A stretch of 64,000 nucleotides of DNA from PALSA-607 sp036501485 (lineage in GTDB: Bacteria > Actinomycetota > Actinomycetes > Acidothermales > Acidothermaceae). The translations under genes were made by a program, and so were the position numbers. Positions 34,311-42,998 of this stretch are shown here, piece by piece; position 1 is the first letter of the stretch, and each line of letters starts with the position of its first letter. The notes beneath the pieces were generated by a model that was not told where the DNA came from, made no database searches, and was given only the letters and a program-made list of their open reading frames with translations. The DNA is taken from the NCBI GenBank assembly GCA_036501485.1, contig DASYAG010000123.1, positions 1-64,000 of the forward strand. The letters run 5' to 3'.

Positions 34311-35080
34311 TCGAGAACCCTGAACCCGCTCGACGACCGACGTTCGCCGCCACGTTCGGGGCCATCTTCAAGGGTCAGCTGTCGAGAGCGAAGACTGCGG
34401 CGATCCCGATCTTTCTGGCCGCCACCTTGCAGTCGGTCGGTCTCGTCGTGTTGCTCAAGGGCCTCGTCGACACGAGCAGCCACGTCACGCAGCAATCAGT
34501 TGTGGCAGGTTCGTCGGTCACGGTTGTGTCGTTCGTTGCGCTGAACCTGTTGGCACAGCGGTTCGGAGCGTTGAAGGCTTCCGGCGCGCTGGACTACTTC
34601 GGTGCGCTGCCCATCAATCCGGCGGCGGTCGTCACGGCGACCGCCGCGGCGTGGGCCAGCTTCACCGTGCCGGGGTCGATCCTGGTTGCCGTCGGGGGAG
34701 CCGCGTTCTACCGGCTGCCGCTGTCGCACGTGTGGGTGATCGGCCCGGTCGTGGTCGCTGCCGGGATCTCGCTGGCCGGTCTCGGTGCGCTCCTTGGGCT
34801 GATCGCGTCGCGACCCGAGATCGCGACGATCGCCGGGCAACTCGGCATGTCGCTGGTGATGTTTCTCGGGATCGTGCCGGCGCATCGCTTGCCCGGTGTC
34901 ATCCAAGCCGTGCGGGCCGTCGTCCCGTCGACTTATGCAGTCGACGCCTTCGCCGAATCGTTCAAACACTCACCGAGTTGGACGACGATTGGTGGCGATC
35001 TCGGGATCTGCGTCGGCGTGTGCGTGCTCGCCCTCGCGGCCTCGACCTGGGCTTTTCGGCGGGCCGTCAGATCGCGCTGA
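34307..35080 (+). CDS. ABC-2 type transporter permease
   Basis: A 257-residue membrane protein with about six helices, in ABC-2 exporter arrangement. It starts at GTG 34307, overlapping the ATPase stop (GTGA). A P-A-H-R-L-P-G-V and PSTYAVDAF pattern near the last third is typical of ABC-2 permeases. It should form a homodimer with two copies of the upstream ATPase. Substrate cannot be predicted. Confidence 0.88.
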   Translation: MIENPEPARRPTFAATFGAIFKGQLSRAKTAAIPIFLAATLQSVGLVVLLKGLVDTSSHVTQQSVVAGSSVTVVSFVALNLLAQRFGALKASGALDYFGALPINPAAVVTATAAAWASFTVPGSILVAVGGAAFYRLPLSHVWVIGPVVVAAGISLAGLGALLGLIASRPEIATIAGQLGMSLVMFLGIVPAHRLPGVIQAVRAVVPSTYAVDAFAESFKHSPSWTTIGGDLGICVGVCVLALAASTWAFRRAVRSR

Positions 35081-35092
35081 CACCGCCCCAGT

Positions 35093-35098
35093 TACGGT
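35093..35098 (+). promoter_or_regulatory. -10-like TACGGT before the 230-residue membrane protein
   Basis: TACGGT is exactly six bases before the GTG at 35105. The intervening GAGGAG could also serve as a ribosome site, so leaderless and led initiation are both possible. Confidence 0.4.
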
Positions 35099-35104
35099 GA
35101 GGAG

Positions 35105-35797
35105 GTGAGTGACGACGCGACGCCGGAGTCGGCCGACCTGCCGGAACCGACGCTCGCGTACTCGCAACCACGGCCGATGCCTTACGGCTCGTCGCCCTAC
35201 GCCGTGAGCGTGCCCCAGGGAGCAGACGCCCCGTCGCGCGGTCGATCGCCAATCGGACTTGCCGACGTCTGGACAGCACTGCTCGGCACCGTCGCCGTCG
35301 TCATTGTGGGCGTACTGGCCGGTTTCTTGTGGTTGTGGATCGCGCCGCGGCCGCACGGGGTCGTCTCGGCCAGTGGCGGAAAGAGTATTCAGTTCGACTC
35401 TGCGAACAAGGTCTTCGCCTCGGCCGACGTGACTTTCCTGTTCATCGGGGTCGGCGCGGGCTTGCTGTGCGGCCTTGTCGCGACGATCCTCGCGCGCCGA
35501 AGGGGCGTGGCCGTGAGCATCGCGATGGCAGTCGGCGGCACGCTCGCCTCACTGCTCGCAGCGTTCATCGGTCGGGCGCTCAGCGGCGGACCGCAGGACT
35601 ACTGGCTGGCCCGGGCGAGCGTCGGCCCGCATCGCTACTTCATCGAGTTGACGACCAGACGGTTCCTCGTCGGGTGGCCGATCGCTGCGCTGCTCGTCGT
35701 CTTCGTTGTCGCCTTGTTCACACCTGATCGACCGGTTGAGATCGAGCCCACCGAGCCGGCGCCGGCCGAATCTGCACCGAACACCTGGCCGAACTGA
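35105..35797 (+). CDS. Four-helix membrane protein of unknown function
   Basis: A 230-residue protein. A Pro-rich cytoplasmic N-terminus (1-55) is followed by four membrane helices (roughly 60-80, 112-132, 138-158, 192-210) and a Glu/Pro-rich tail. The first extracytoplasmic loop begins APRPHGVV and may be a small domain. I do not recognise it with confidence; it resembles actinobacterial DUF2567-like proteins in layout. It follows the ABC pair by 24 bases but has its own promoter-like hexamer. Confidence 0.75.
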   Translation: MSDDATPESADLPEPTLAYSQPRPMPYGSSPYAVSVPQGADAPSRGRSPIGLADVWTALLGTVAVVIVGVLAGFLWLWIAPRPHGVVSASGGKSIQFDSANKVFASADVTFLFIGVGAGLLCGLVATILARRRGVAVSIAMAVGGTLASLLAAFIGRALSGGPQDYWLARASVGPHRYFIELTTRRFLVGWPIAALLVVFVVALFTPDRPVEIEPTEPAPAESAPNTWPN

Positions 35798-35818
35798 CGC
35801 TCAGCCCGGGGTAGGCGA

Positions 35819-36298
35819 TCAGTCCCGGGCGATGACTGCGGTCGTTGCTTTCGTCATCGTCACCAGATCCTGGGCGGCCAGCTCGATGTCGAGGCCGCGG
35901 CGTCCGGCTGAGACGTAGACAGTCGGGTGGTCAAGGGCGGACGAGTCGATCACCGTGGCCAGCCGCCGGCGCTGACCTAGCGGACTGATGCCCCCAGCGA
36001 CATATCCGGTTGCCCGCTCGGCGACCGCGACGTCGGCCATGGCGGCACGCTTGCCGCCGACGGCTTCGGCGAGAGCCTTCAAATCCAACGACCCCGACAC
36101 CGGAACTACGGCCACGACCAGCTGCCCGTCAACCTCGACGAGGAGGGTCTTGAAGACCCGGTCAGCGGGTACCGCCAGCGCAGCCGCTGCCTCTTCGCCG
36201 AACGATCGGCTCGCCGGATTGTGCTCGTACGGATGAACCGTGTACGCCACGCCCGCTTTGGCGAGCATCAGGAGTGCCGGGGTACCCCTGCCATTCAC
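35819..36298 (-). CDS. YbaK/EbsC-type aminoacyl-tRNA deacylase
   Basis: A 159-residue YbaK-like editing protein that clears mischarged Cys-tRNA-Pro or similar. HPYEHNPASRSFGEEAA, DRVFKTLLVEVDG, KRAAMADVAVAERATGYV-type segments and GGISPLGQRR are the family pattern. The minus-strand GTG at 36298 gives the family N-terminus. A longer open frame upstream crosses the promoter region. It is divergent from the RNA helicase. Confidence 0.92.
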   Translation of the reverse strand: MNGRGTPALLMLAKAGVAYTVHPYEHNPASRSFGEEAAAALAVPADRVFKTLLVEVDGQLVVAVVPVSGSLDLKALAEAVGGKRAAMADVAVAERATGYVAGGISPLGQRRRLATVIDSSALDHPTVYVSAGRRGLDIELAAQDLVTMTKATTAVIARD

Positions 36299-36305
36299 GG
36301 GTAAA

Positions 36306-36311
36306 AGTCTA
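36306..36311 (-). promoter_or_regulatory. -10 TAGACT for the YbaK gene
   Basis: On the minus strand TAGACT lies seven bases before the GTG start, a spacing that predicts a leaderless mRNA. Its presence also supports the 36298 start. Confidence 0.5.
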
Positions 36312-36364
36312 GATACTTGGAGCGGCAAGATCACTCGGCGCGCCGGTCGCAGGTCGTGCACTGC

Positions 36365-36370
36365 TACGAT
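36365..36370 (+). promoter_or_regulatory. -10 TACGAT for the RNA helicase leader
   Basis: TACGAT is seven bases before ATG 36378, the first codon of a 30-residue frame, and about 190 bases before the helicase. It would start a long leader transcript. Confidence 0.45.
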
Positions 36371-36377
36371 GGCGGAG

Positions 36378-36470
36378 ATGACGGCCAAACAAGCCGTCCC
36401 TCCCGCGGGCGAGCCGCCCGCGAGGCTACGTCCCTCCCAGGATCACGTCCCTCCAGCAACGAGAGACTGA
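36378..36470 (+). CDS. Possible leaderless leader peptide (30 residues) before the RNA helicase
   Basis: ATG 36378 opens a Pro/Ala/Arg-rich 30-codon frame that ends 92 bases before the helicase. It contains an eight-pair GC hairpin and three CGTCCCTCC repeats, so any role may be at the RNA rather than the protein level. No homologue is recognised. Confidence 0.3.
   Translation: MTAKQAVPPAGEPPARLRPSQDHVPPATRD
36395..36454 (+). promoter_or_regulatory. Structured leader: GC hairpin and three CGTCCCTCC repeats
   Basis: CGTCCCTCC occurs at 36395-36403, 36429-36437 and 36446-36454. Between them CGCGGGCG-AGC-CGCCCGCG (36404-36422) is a perfect eight-pair hairpin. The CCTCC cores can pair with GGAG-type ribosome sites such as the helicase GGAG at 36548-36551. 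A cis-acting control of helicase translation is inferred. Confidence 0.45.
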
Positions 36471-36562
36471 TCCTTAGGCGCGCGCATCTTGCCATCCGCG
36501 CTCCACGTCGAACCTGACGATGATGACGATGCCTCCGCAATACCGACGGAGCGTCACCTTTT

Positions 36563-38140
36563 ATGTCTGCCCCTTACTACTCGTCCACGCCCTCCCGCTC
36601 CTCGGGTGGGTCCACTCGATCGTCTGCGCCCGGCCGCAATAGTTCTGGCGCGCCTGCGCGCAGTTCCTCAGCCGCGCCCACCCGCACTACCTTTGGAGCG
36701 CCCGCTCGCACTGGCGGCGCTGCCCGCCGTCCGAACCGTGGTGCCAGCAAGTCCACTCAGTCGCGTGCCCCGAAGGCCTCGGCTGTCTCTGAGCTCGAGC
36801 GGTTGCTCGACCTCGCGATGGCAGAGCCGGCCACCGACCGCACGTTTGCCGAACTCGGCCTGCCGAAGGCCCTCGTGATGGCGCTGAGCAAGCGCGGCAT
36901 CGAGAAGCCGTTCGCGATCCAGTCACACGCAATTCCCGACGCTTTGGCTGGGCGCGACGTGCTTGGCCGGGCCCAGACCGGCGGCGGAAAGACCATGGCA
37001 TTCGGCCTGCCGCTGCTGACTCGCCTCGCGACATCCGGGTCGATGCGGATGTCGAAGGCGCCGCGAGCCCTGGTGCTCGTTCCTACTCGCGAACTTGCGA
37101 TGCAGGTCGCCGACGCGCTGCGTCCGCTCGGTGAGGCCCTTGGGCTGAAGTTGTGTTGTGTCTTCGGCGGTGCGCCCTATGGCAAGCAGATCGACGCGCT
37201 CACCCGCGGCGTCGACCTCGTCGTCGCGACGCCCGGCCGACTGATCGACCTGCTCGAGCGTCGTTGCCTCGTGCTTTCTGGTGTCGAAGTCTCGGTAATC
37301 GACGAGGCCGACCACATGGCCGACTTGGGCTTCCTGCCTGCTGTCACCACGATCCTCGACCAGACCGCGCCCGATGGGCAGCGGATGCTCTTCTCCGCCA
37401 CCCTCGACCGAGGCGTCGACAAGCTCGTGCGCGCCTACCTCAAGGACCCGGCGTTGCACGCGGTCGCGACATCGTCGTCGCACATTGACGCGATGGAGCA
37501 CCGGGTGTTCACGCTTCGTTCCGAGGACAAGGTCGCGGTCATCACCGAGCTCGCCGCCCGCCCTGCCCGCACATTGATTTTCGTGCGGACCAAGCACGGC
37601 GCCGACCGGCTCGCGATGCAGTTGGCCCGCGGTGGCGTGCACGCCGCAGCGATCCACGGAAACCTGAAGCAGAATGCTCGCCAGCGCGCGCTCGACGGGT
37701 TTGCGGCCGGCCAGCCGAGGGTGCTCGTCGCGACCGATGTCGCTGCGCGCGGCATCCATGTCGATGACGTCGACCTCGTCGTGCACTTCGATCCGCCGAA
37801 CGACTCCAAGGACTACCTGCACCGGTCGGGCCGCACTGCCCGCGCGGGAGCAAGTGGCACCGCGTTGTCGCTCGTGCAGCCCGGCGAGGTGCGCGATGTT
37901 GCCGCTTTGCACAAGGGCGCCGGTGTCACGCCGGTCGCACAGGACGTGCATCCCGGCCACGAGGCAGTACGCGAGCTGGCGGCATCCGGTGAGCCCGTCG
38001 TCGTCCGGGTCGTCCCACGTCGGGAGACCCAGACCACCACGAGCCGTCCGGCCAGCCACTCGTCGAGCCGTCGCAGTGGTGCGCCGTCGGCGCGGACCGC
38101 GCCCTTCCAGGGGCCCGGACGCCGTCGCCGCAGCGCGTAG
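36563..38140 (+). CDS. DEAD-box ATP-dependent RNA helicase
   Basis: A 525-residue DEAD-box helicase of the RhlE/CsdA-like group. A Ser/Arg/Ala-rich N-terminus (about 70 residues) precedes the core: Q motif (FAIQSHAIPDAL), motif I AQTGGGKT, Ia PTRELA, Ib TPGR, DEAD-equivalent DEAD in VIDEADHMADLGF, SAT, ARGIHVDDVDLVVHFD and HRSGRTARAG. The C-terminus is basic and disordered. Such helicases unwind rRNA or mRNA structure and are often cold induced. ATG 36563 has GGAG eleven bases upstream. A 190-base leader precedes it. Confidence 0.95.
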   Translation: MSAPYYSSTPSRSSGGSTRSSAPGRNSSGAPARSSSAAPTRTTFGAPARTGGAARRPNRGASKSTQSRAPKASAVSELERLLDLAMAEPATDRTFAELGLPKALVMALSKRGIEKPFAIQSHAIPDALAGRDVLGRAQTGGGKTMAFGLPLLTRLATSGSMRMSKAPRALVLVPTRELAMQVADALRPLGEALGLKLCCVFGGAPYGKQIDALTRGVDLVVATPGRLIDLLERRCLVLSGVEVSVIDEADHMADLGFLPAVTTILDQTAPDGQRMLFSATLDRGVDKLVRAYLKDPALHAVATSSSHIDAMEHRVFTLRSEDKVAVITELAARPARTLIFVRTKHGADRLAMQLARGGVHAAAIHGNLKQNARQRALDGFAAGQPRVLVATDVAARGIHVDDVDLVVHFDPPNDSKDYLHRSGRTARAGASGTALSLVQPGEVRDVAALHKGAGVTPVAQDVHPGHEAVRELAASGEPVVVRVVPRRETQTTTSRPASHSSSRRSGAPSARTAPFQGPGRRRRSA

Positions 38141-38192
38141 CAGCGCCGCGGTGCCGCACGGCTGTGAGCGTTATTCGGTGGCGCCTCGCCGG

Positions 38193-38198
38193 TAGGCT
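38193..38198 (+). promoter_or_regulatory. -10-like TAGGCT upstream of hisD
   Basis: TAGGCT lies about 55 bases before hisD, the first gene of the his run, in a 113-bp gap. No clear -35 or attenuator peptide with His codons is seen. Confidence 0.35.
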
Positions 38199-38253
38199 GG
38201 CGTCGCCCCGACTAGACGACGTCGCCTGACGTCCTGAGGCTGCGGAGTCACGG

Positions 38254-39579
38254 ATGTTGCGTCGGATCGACCTTCGTGGTCGAACGCCCGGCACGATCGA
38301 GATCCGTGGCCTGCTGCCGCGGGCACCGGTCCAGGTCGAGTCGGCGCTCGCCTCGGTGGGTCCGATTTGCGACGAGGTGCGAGCCCGCGGTGCGCTCGCG
38401 GTTCGCGAGATCACCAAGCGATTCGATGGCGTCGACCTCGCGACGTTGCGAGTGCCGCCCGAGGCGCTAACCGCAGCGCTTGCCGATCTCGATGACTCCG
38501 TGCGCGCCGCACTCGTCGAGGCCGCCAGGCGGGCCCGGCTGGTGCACGAGGCGCAACTGCACGCCGACGTCGATCTCGAGGTCGCGCCGGGTGGTCGGGT
38601 CCGCGAGCGGTGGGTTCCGGTTCGCCGCGTCGGCCTCTACGTGCCGGGCGGTCTGGTCGCGTATCCCAGCAGCGTCGTGATGAATGTCGTGCCGGCGCAG
38701 GTGGCTGGCGTCGAATCGCTCGCGGTGGCGTCCCCACCCCAGAAGGCGTTCGGCGGATTGCCGCATCCGGCAGTGCTCGCTGCATGTGCGTTGCTCCGCG
38801 TTGACGAGGTCTACGCAGTCGGGGGAGCACAGGCGATCGCCTTGTTCGCCTACGGCAGCACGCTCGAGAACGGTGAAGCGATCGAGCCGGTCGACGTCGT
38901 GACAGGTCCCGGCAACGTCTACGTTGCTGCGGCCAAGCGTCTAGTCAAGGGCATCGTCGGCATCGACTCCGAGGCCGGACCCACCGAGATCGGCATCCTT
39001 GCTGATGACTCGGCGAACCCTGCCTATTTGGCGGCTGACCTCATTGCCCAAGCAGAACACGACGAGCTTGCCAGTTGCCTGCTGGTCACCGACTCTGCCG
39101 AGTTGCTTGGTCAGGTCGATGCCGAACTCGACGTCCAAGTCCCGGCGACTCGTCACGTCGAGCGGGTGCGGGCTGCGCTCGCCGGTCAGTCGGCGTACGT
39201 CTTGGTCGATGACATCGAAGCTGGCCTGCAAGTCGTCGATGCGTGGGCGGCCGAACACCTCGAAGTAGTGACCCGCGACGCGCAGAAGGTTGCTGATCGG
39301 GTACGCAACGCGGGTGCGATCTTCGTCGGAACGTGGTCGCCCGTAAGCCTTGGCGACTACCTGGCCGGGTCGAATCACGTGCTGCCAACCGGTGGCACTG
39401 CGCGCTTCACGGGCGGTCTGTCTGTGCAGGCGTTTCAGCGCATGATCCACGTCATCGACTACGACCGCGACGCGCTCGCCGCGGTTGCGCCACTGATCGA
39501 TGCCCTCGGGGGTGCCGAGGATCTGGCCGCGCACGTGGCCGCGGTCCGGGTCAGAGTGCCGCGGGCAGGCCCGCAATGA
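38254..39579 (+). CDS. hisD: Histidinol dehydrogenase
   Basis: A 441-residue zinc enzyme that oxidises L-histidinol to histidine, the last steps of the pathway. YVPGGLVAYPSSVVMNVVPA, GGAQAIALFAYG, DVVTGPGNVYVAAAKR and SNHVLPTGGTARF are family signatures. ATG 38254 has GGAG upstream. The stop overlaps hisC (ATGA). First gene of hisD-hisC-hisB-hisH-priA-ridA-hisF. Confidence 0.97.
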   Translation: MLRRIDLRGRTPGTIEIRGLLPRAPVQVESALASVGPICDEVRARGALAVREITKRFDGVDLATLRVPPEALTAALADLDDSVRAALVEAARRARLVHEAQLHADVDLEVAPGGRVRERWVPVRRVGLYVPGGLVAYPSSVVMNVVPAQVAGVESLAVASPPQKAFGGLPHPAVLAACALLRVDEVYAVGGAQAIALFAYGSTLENGEAIEPVDVVTGPGNVYVAAAKRLVKGIVGIDSEAGPTEIGILADDSANPAYLAADLIAQAEHDELASCLLVTDSAELLGQVDAELDVQVPATRHVERVRAALAGQSAYVLVDDIEAGLQVVDAWAAEHLEVVTRDAQKVADRVRNAGAIFVGTWSPVSLGDYLAGSNHVLPTGGTARFTGGLSVQAFQRMIHVIDYDRDALAAVAPLIDALGGAEDLAAHVAAVRVRVPRAGPQ

Positions 39580-40718
39580 GCGAGTTCGACTCGGTTCCGT
39601 TGCGCGACGACCTGCGAGGCGAGGCTCCGTACGGAGCGCCGCAGATCGACGTCCCGGTGCGGCTGAATGTGAACGAGAACCCCTACCCGCCGTCCGCCGG
39701 CTTGATCGCTGACATCGCGGCAGCGGTCGCCGCTGCAGCAGGCGGCCTGAACCGTTATCCCGATCGCGAAGCGCGGCAAGTGCGAGCCGACCTTGCTGCT
39801 TACCTCAAAGCCAGCGAGAAGGTGGACGTCGACGCCGCCTGCGTGTGGGCAGCGAACGGTTCGAACGAGGTGATGCACCAGCTGATGCTGGCTTTTGGCG
39901 GCCCTGGCCGAAGCGTTCTTGGATTCGCGCCGACCTACTCGATGTATCCGCAGTACTGCAGGGACACGTTCACGCACTACCAGACGGTCGATCGCGCGCC
40001 CGACTTCAGCCTTGACCCGCAGGTGGCGACGGCGGCCGTGCGCGCTCGCCAGCCCGTCATCGCGCTGCTGACGTCCCCGAACAATCCGACCGGCACGGTG
40101 CTGCCGCTCGACACCGCCCGCGCTGTGCTCGACGCGGCGGCCGAACATGGCGGCCTTGTTGTCGTCGACGAGGCGTATGCCGAGTTCCGTCGTCCGGGTA
40201 CGCCCACCTCACTAGAACTGCTCGATGAGTACCCGAACCTCGTGGTGACTCGCACGATGAGCAAGGCGTTTGCCTATGCCGGCGCGCGTGTCGGGTACCT
40301 AGTGGCGAGCGAGACGATCGTCGACGCGGTGCGCATCGTGCGGCTGCCGTATCACCTCTCGACAGTGACGCAGGCCGTCGCGAGTGCGGCGCTGACACAC
40401 GCCGACGAGTTGCTGGCACAGGTCGACACGCTGCGCGTAGAGCGCGACGCAACTGTCGATTGGCTGCGCGCACTTGGGTTCTCGGTCGCCGACTCCGATG
40501 CCAACTTCGTGCTGTTCGGCGAGTTCACCGATCGGCACGCCGTCTGGCAGGGTCTGCTCGATCGAGGGGTGCTGATTCGCGAGTCCGGGCCGGCGCCTTG
40601 GCTTCGGGTGAGCATCGGTTCGCCGGTCGAGATGGCGGCGTTCAAGCAGGCGTTGCTCGAAGTGACCCCGACCGCGGTAGGCGAGCGGTCAGGTCTATAC
40701 GGGAAGGTTGGCGAGTGA
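39576..40718 (+). CDS. hisC: Histidinol-phosphate aminotransferase
   Basis: A 380-residue PLP-dependent class I/II aminotransferase that makes histidinol phosphate from imidazole acetol phosphate. LNVNENPYPPS, SPNNPTGTVL, VVDEAYAEF and the PLP-lysine region TMSKAFAYAGARVGY are visible. ATG 39576 overlaps the hisD stop; a longer open frame inside hisD is not coding. The stop overlaps hisB (GTGA). Confidence 0.96.
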   Translation: MSEFDSVPLRDDLRGEAPYGAPQIDVPVRLNVNENPYPPSAGLIADIAAAVAAAAGGLNRYPDREARQVRADLAAYLKASEKVDVDAACVWAANGSNEVMHQLMLAFGGPGRSVLGFAPTYSMYPQYCRDTFTHYQTVDRAPDFSLDPQVATAAVRARQPVIALLTSPNNPTGTVLPLDTARAVLDAAAEHGGLVVVDEAYAEFRRPGTPTSLELLDEYPNLVVTRTMSKAFAYAGARVGYLVASETIVDAVRIVRLPYHLSTVTQAVASAALTHADELLAQVDTLRVERDATVDWLRALGFSVADSDANFVLFGEFTDRHAVWQGLLDRGVLIRESGPAPWLRVSIGSPVEMAAFKQALLEVTPTAVGERSGLYGKVGE

Positions 40719-41299
40719 GCCGAAGCGCGCGAGTGCAGCGCACTACCAAGGAATCCGATGTCCTGGTCGAGCTTGAGCTCGACGGAACGGGCAGCGTCGA
40801 CGTTGCCACGGGGGTGCCCTTCTTCGACCACATGCTTGCCCAACTGGGCAAGCACGCGGGCTTCGACCTGCAGGTAAGAACCGCAGGCGACATCGAGGTC
40901 GACGCCCACCACACGGTTGAGGACACCGCACTTGCGTTGGGCCAGGCGCTGCGTGAGGCACTCGGCGACAAAGCTGGAATTCGCCGGTTCGGCGACGCTT
41001 TGGTACCCCTCGACGAGACCCTCTGCCAAGTTGCGGTCGACCTCTCGGGGCGGCCGTATCTCGTGCACACCGAGCCCGAGATCGTCGAACTGATTGGCAG
41101 CTACGAGACGACACTCACCAAACACGTGTGGGAGTCGTTTGTCGCTGAGGCCAGAATTTGCTTGCACGTCAGGGTTTTGGAAGGCCGCAACGCACACCAC
41201 GTGAACGAAGCGCAGTTCAAGGCAGTGGCCCGCGCGCTGCGAGATGCTGTACGGCTCGACGGAGTCGTCGGCATCCCTAGCACGAAGGGCGTGCTCTAG
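40715..41299 (+). CDS. hisB: Imidazoleglycerol-phosphate dehydratase
   Basis: A 194-residue monofunctional dehydratase. The metal-binding repeats FFDHML near residue 44 and DAHHTVEDTALALG, plus AHHVNEAQFKA, are intact. GTG 40715 overlaps the hisC stop and gives the normal N-terminus. hisH starts three bases after its stop. There is no fused phosphatase domain, as expected outside Enterobacteria. Confidence 0.96.
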   Translation: MSRSARVQRTTKESDVLVELELDGTGSVDVATGVPFFDHMLAQLGKHAGFDLQVRTAGDIEVDAHHTVEDTALALGQALREALGDKAGIRRFGDALVPLDETLCQVAVDLSGRPYLVHTEPEIVELIGSYETTLTKHVWESFVAEARICLHVRVLEGRNAHHVNEAQFKAVARALRDAVRLDGVVGIPSTKGVL

Positions 41300-41302
41300 G
41301 CG

Positions 41303-41908
41303 ATGGCCCGCACGCTCGTCGTTCTCGACTACGGGTCGGGGAATCTGCGCTCCGCCGAGCGCGCACTGCGCCGACTCGGCGCACAGGTCGAGGTGACCTC
41401 CGATGCTGCGGCAGCGCTGTCCGCCGACGGTCTGGTGGTTCCTGGCGTCGGCGCGTTCGCTGCGTGCATGCGAGGTATCGACGCGATCGATGGTGCACAG
41501 ATCGTGCGCAAGCGGCTCGCGGCAGGCGCGCCGGTGCTCGGCATCTGTGTTGGCTTCCAGGTGCTCTTCGGGTACGGAGAGGAGCACGGCGAACGCACTG
41601 AAGGCATTGGTCGCTGGCCGGGCGGAGTCACGAAGCTCGAGGCGCCGGTACTGCCGCACATGGGCTGGAACGTGGTAGTGCCGCCACCTGCTTCGGCGTT
41701 GTTCGCCGGTGTCGCCGACGAACGGTTCTACTTCGTGCACTCCTATGCGCCGCGGTCTGCGCCGGGTCTCGTCACCACCGCCGAACACGGCGAGCAGTTC
41801 GTGGCGGCCGTCGAAGACGGTCTCGTATCGGGCACCCAGTTCCACCCGGAGAAGTCCGGCGACGCCGGCGCGCAACTGCTGTCGAACTGGCTGGAGACGC
41901 TGTCGTGA
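41303..41908 (+). CDS. hisH: Imidazole glycerol phosphate synthase, glutaminase subunit
   Basis: A 201-residue class I glutamine amidotransferase that supplies ammonia to HisF. The nucleophile is C82 in LGICVGFQ, and the His-Glu pair is in GTQFHPEKSG. ATG 41303 lies just after hisB. The stop overlaps priA (GTGA). Its partner hisF is encoded 1.1 kb downstream. Confidence 0.96.
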   Translation: MARTLVVLDYGSGNLRSAERALRRLGAQVEVTSDAAAALSADGLVVPGVGAFAACMRGIDAIDGAQIVRKRLAAGAPVLGICVGFQVLFGYGEEHGERTEGIGRWPGGVTKLEAPVLPHMGWNVVVPPPASALFAGVADERFYFVHSYAPRSAPGLVTTAEHGEQFVAAVEDGLVSGTQFHPEKSGDAGAQLLSNWLETLS

Positions 41909-42624
41909 CGTTGGAATTGCTGCCCGCGGTCGATGTTGCGAGTGGTCAGGCGGTGCGGCTCGTGCAAGGCGAGGCCGGATCGGAAACGCATTACGGCGAG
42001 CCCCTTGCTGCCGCCCTGGCATGGCAGCAGGCCGGCGCGCAGTGGATTCATCTCGTCGACCTCGACGCCGCGTTCGGTCGCGGGTCGAACCGCGACCTGC
42101 TGGCATCGGTCGTCGGCAAACTCGACGTCGCGGTCGAGCTATCGGGCGGTATTCGCGACGACGAGACGCTGGCGGCAGCTCTCGCGACCGGCTGCCGGCG
42201 GGTCAATGTCGGCACGGCCGCGCTGGAAAATCCATCGTGGGTACGCGATGCAATCGCGCAATACGGCGACCGGATCGCGGTCGGGCTCGACGTGCGCGGC
42301 ACGACGCTCTCGGCGCGCGGCTGGACACAGGACGGAGGCGAACTCTTCGAGGTTCTTTCGAGACTGGACGCCGATGGGTGCGCACGTTACGTCGTGACCG
42401 ATGTGCGACGCGACGGCACACTGACGGGGCCCAACCTCGATCTGCTGCGGTCGGTGTGCGCGGCGACCGACCGACCGATTGTCGCGAGCGGAGGAGTGTC
42501 GTCGTTGGCTGACTTGCGGGCTCTCGCGGAGTTGGTGCCGCTCGGCGTTGAGGGCGCAATCGTTGGGAAAGCCTTGTACGCAGGCGAATTCACCCTCGAG
42601 CAAGCGCTCGCGGAGGTCTCGTAA
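41905..42624 (+). CDS. priA: PriA: ProFAR isomerase, probably also PRA isomerase
   Basis: A 239-residue beta/alpha-barrel isomerase. LLPAVDVASGQAVRLVQGE carries the catalytic Asp at about residue 9, and VGLDVRG the second acid. In Actinobacteria this enzyme (PriA) acts in both histidine and tryptophan synthesis, replacing TrpF. No trpF is found beside trpE or trpCBA here, which supports the bifunctional reading; sequence alone does not prove it. GTG 41905 overlaps hisH, and the stop overlaps the next gene by one base. Confidence 0.93.
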   Translation: MTLELLPAVDVASGQAVRLVQGEAGSETHYGEPLAAALAWQQAGAQWIHLVDLDAAFGRGSNRDLLASVVGKLDVAVELSGGIRDDETLAAALATGCRRVNVGTAALENPSWVRDAIAQYGDRIAVGLDVRGTTLSARGWTQDGGELFEVLSRLDADGCARYVVTDVRRDGTLTGPNLDLLRSVCAATDRPIVASGGVSSLADLRALAELVPLGVEGAIVGKALYAGEFTLEQALAEVS

Positions 42625-42998
42625 TGATTCAGAGGATCTCGTCTGGTTCGAAGTACGAACCGATCGTTGGCTACAGCCGCGCGGTGGTGGCAGGCCCTTA
42701 CGTCGAGGTCGCAGGCACCACTGCACCGGCGGCCGGTGACACGCCTTACGCCCAAGCGAAGGGTGCGCTCGAGATCATCGGCGCGGCTCTCGCGGAAGCT
42801 GGTGTCACGTTCGCCGACGTGATCCGGACCCGGATTTTCGTCACCGACATCAGCCAGTGGGAAGAGGTAGGTCGAGCTCACGGTGAGGTGTTCGCCGACA
42901 TTCGGCCGGTGAGCACGATGGTCGAGGTATCTGCGCTGATTGATCCGTCCGTACTGGTCGAGATCGAAGCGACCGCGTATCGGGGCCCGGACTCATGA
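42624..42998 (+). CDS. RidA/YjgF-family protein
   Basis: A 124-residue RidA-type protein. Members deaminate reactive enamines and imines from PLP enzymes. The arginine that binds the substrate carboxylate is in VIRTRIFVTDI, and RPVSTMVEVSALIDPSVLVEIEATA is the family C-terminus. The ATG overlaps the priA stop (TAATG), and its end overlaps hisF (ATGA). Its place inside the his operon is common in actinobacteria. Confidence 0.93.
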   Translation: MIQRISSGSKYEPIVGYSRAVVAGPYVEVAGTTAPAAGDTPYAQAKGALEIIGAALAEAGVTFADVIRTRIFVTDISQWEEVGRAHGEVFADIRPVSTMVEVSALIDPSVLVEIEATAYRGPDS

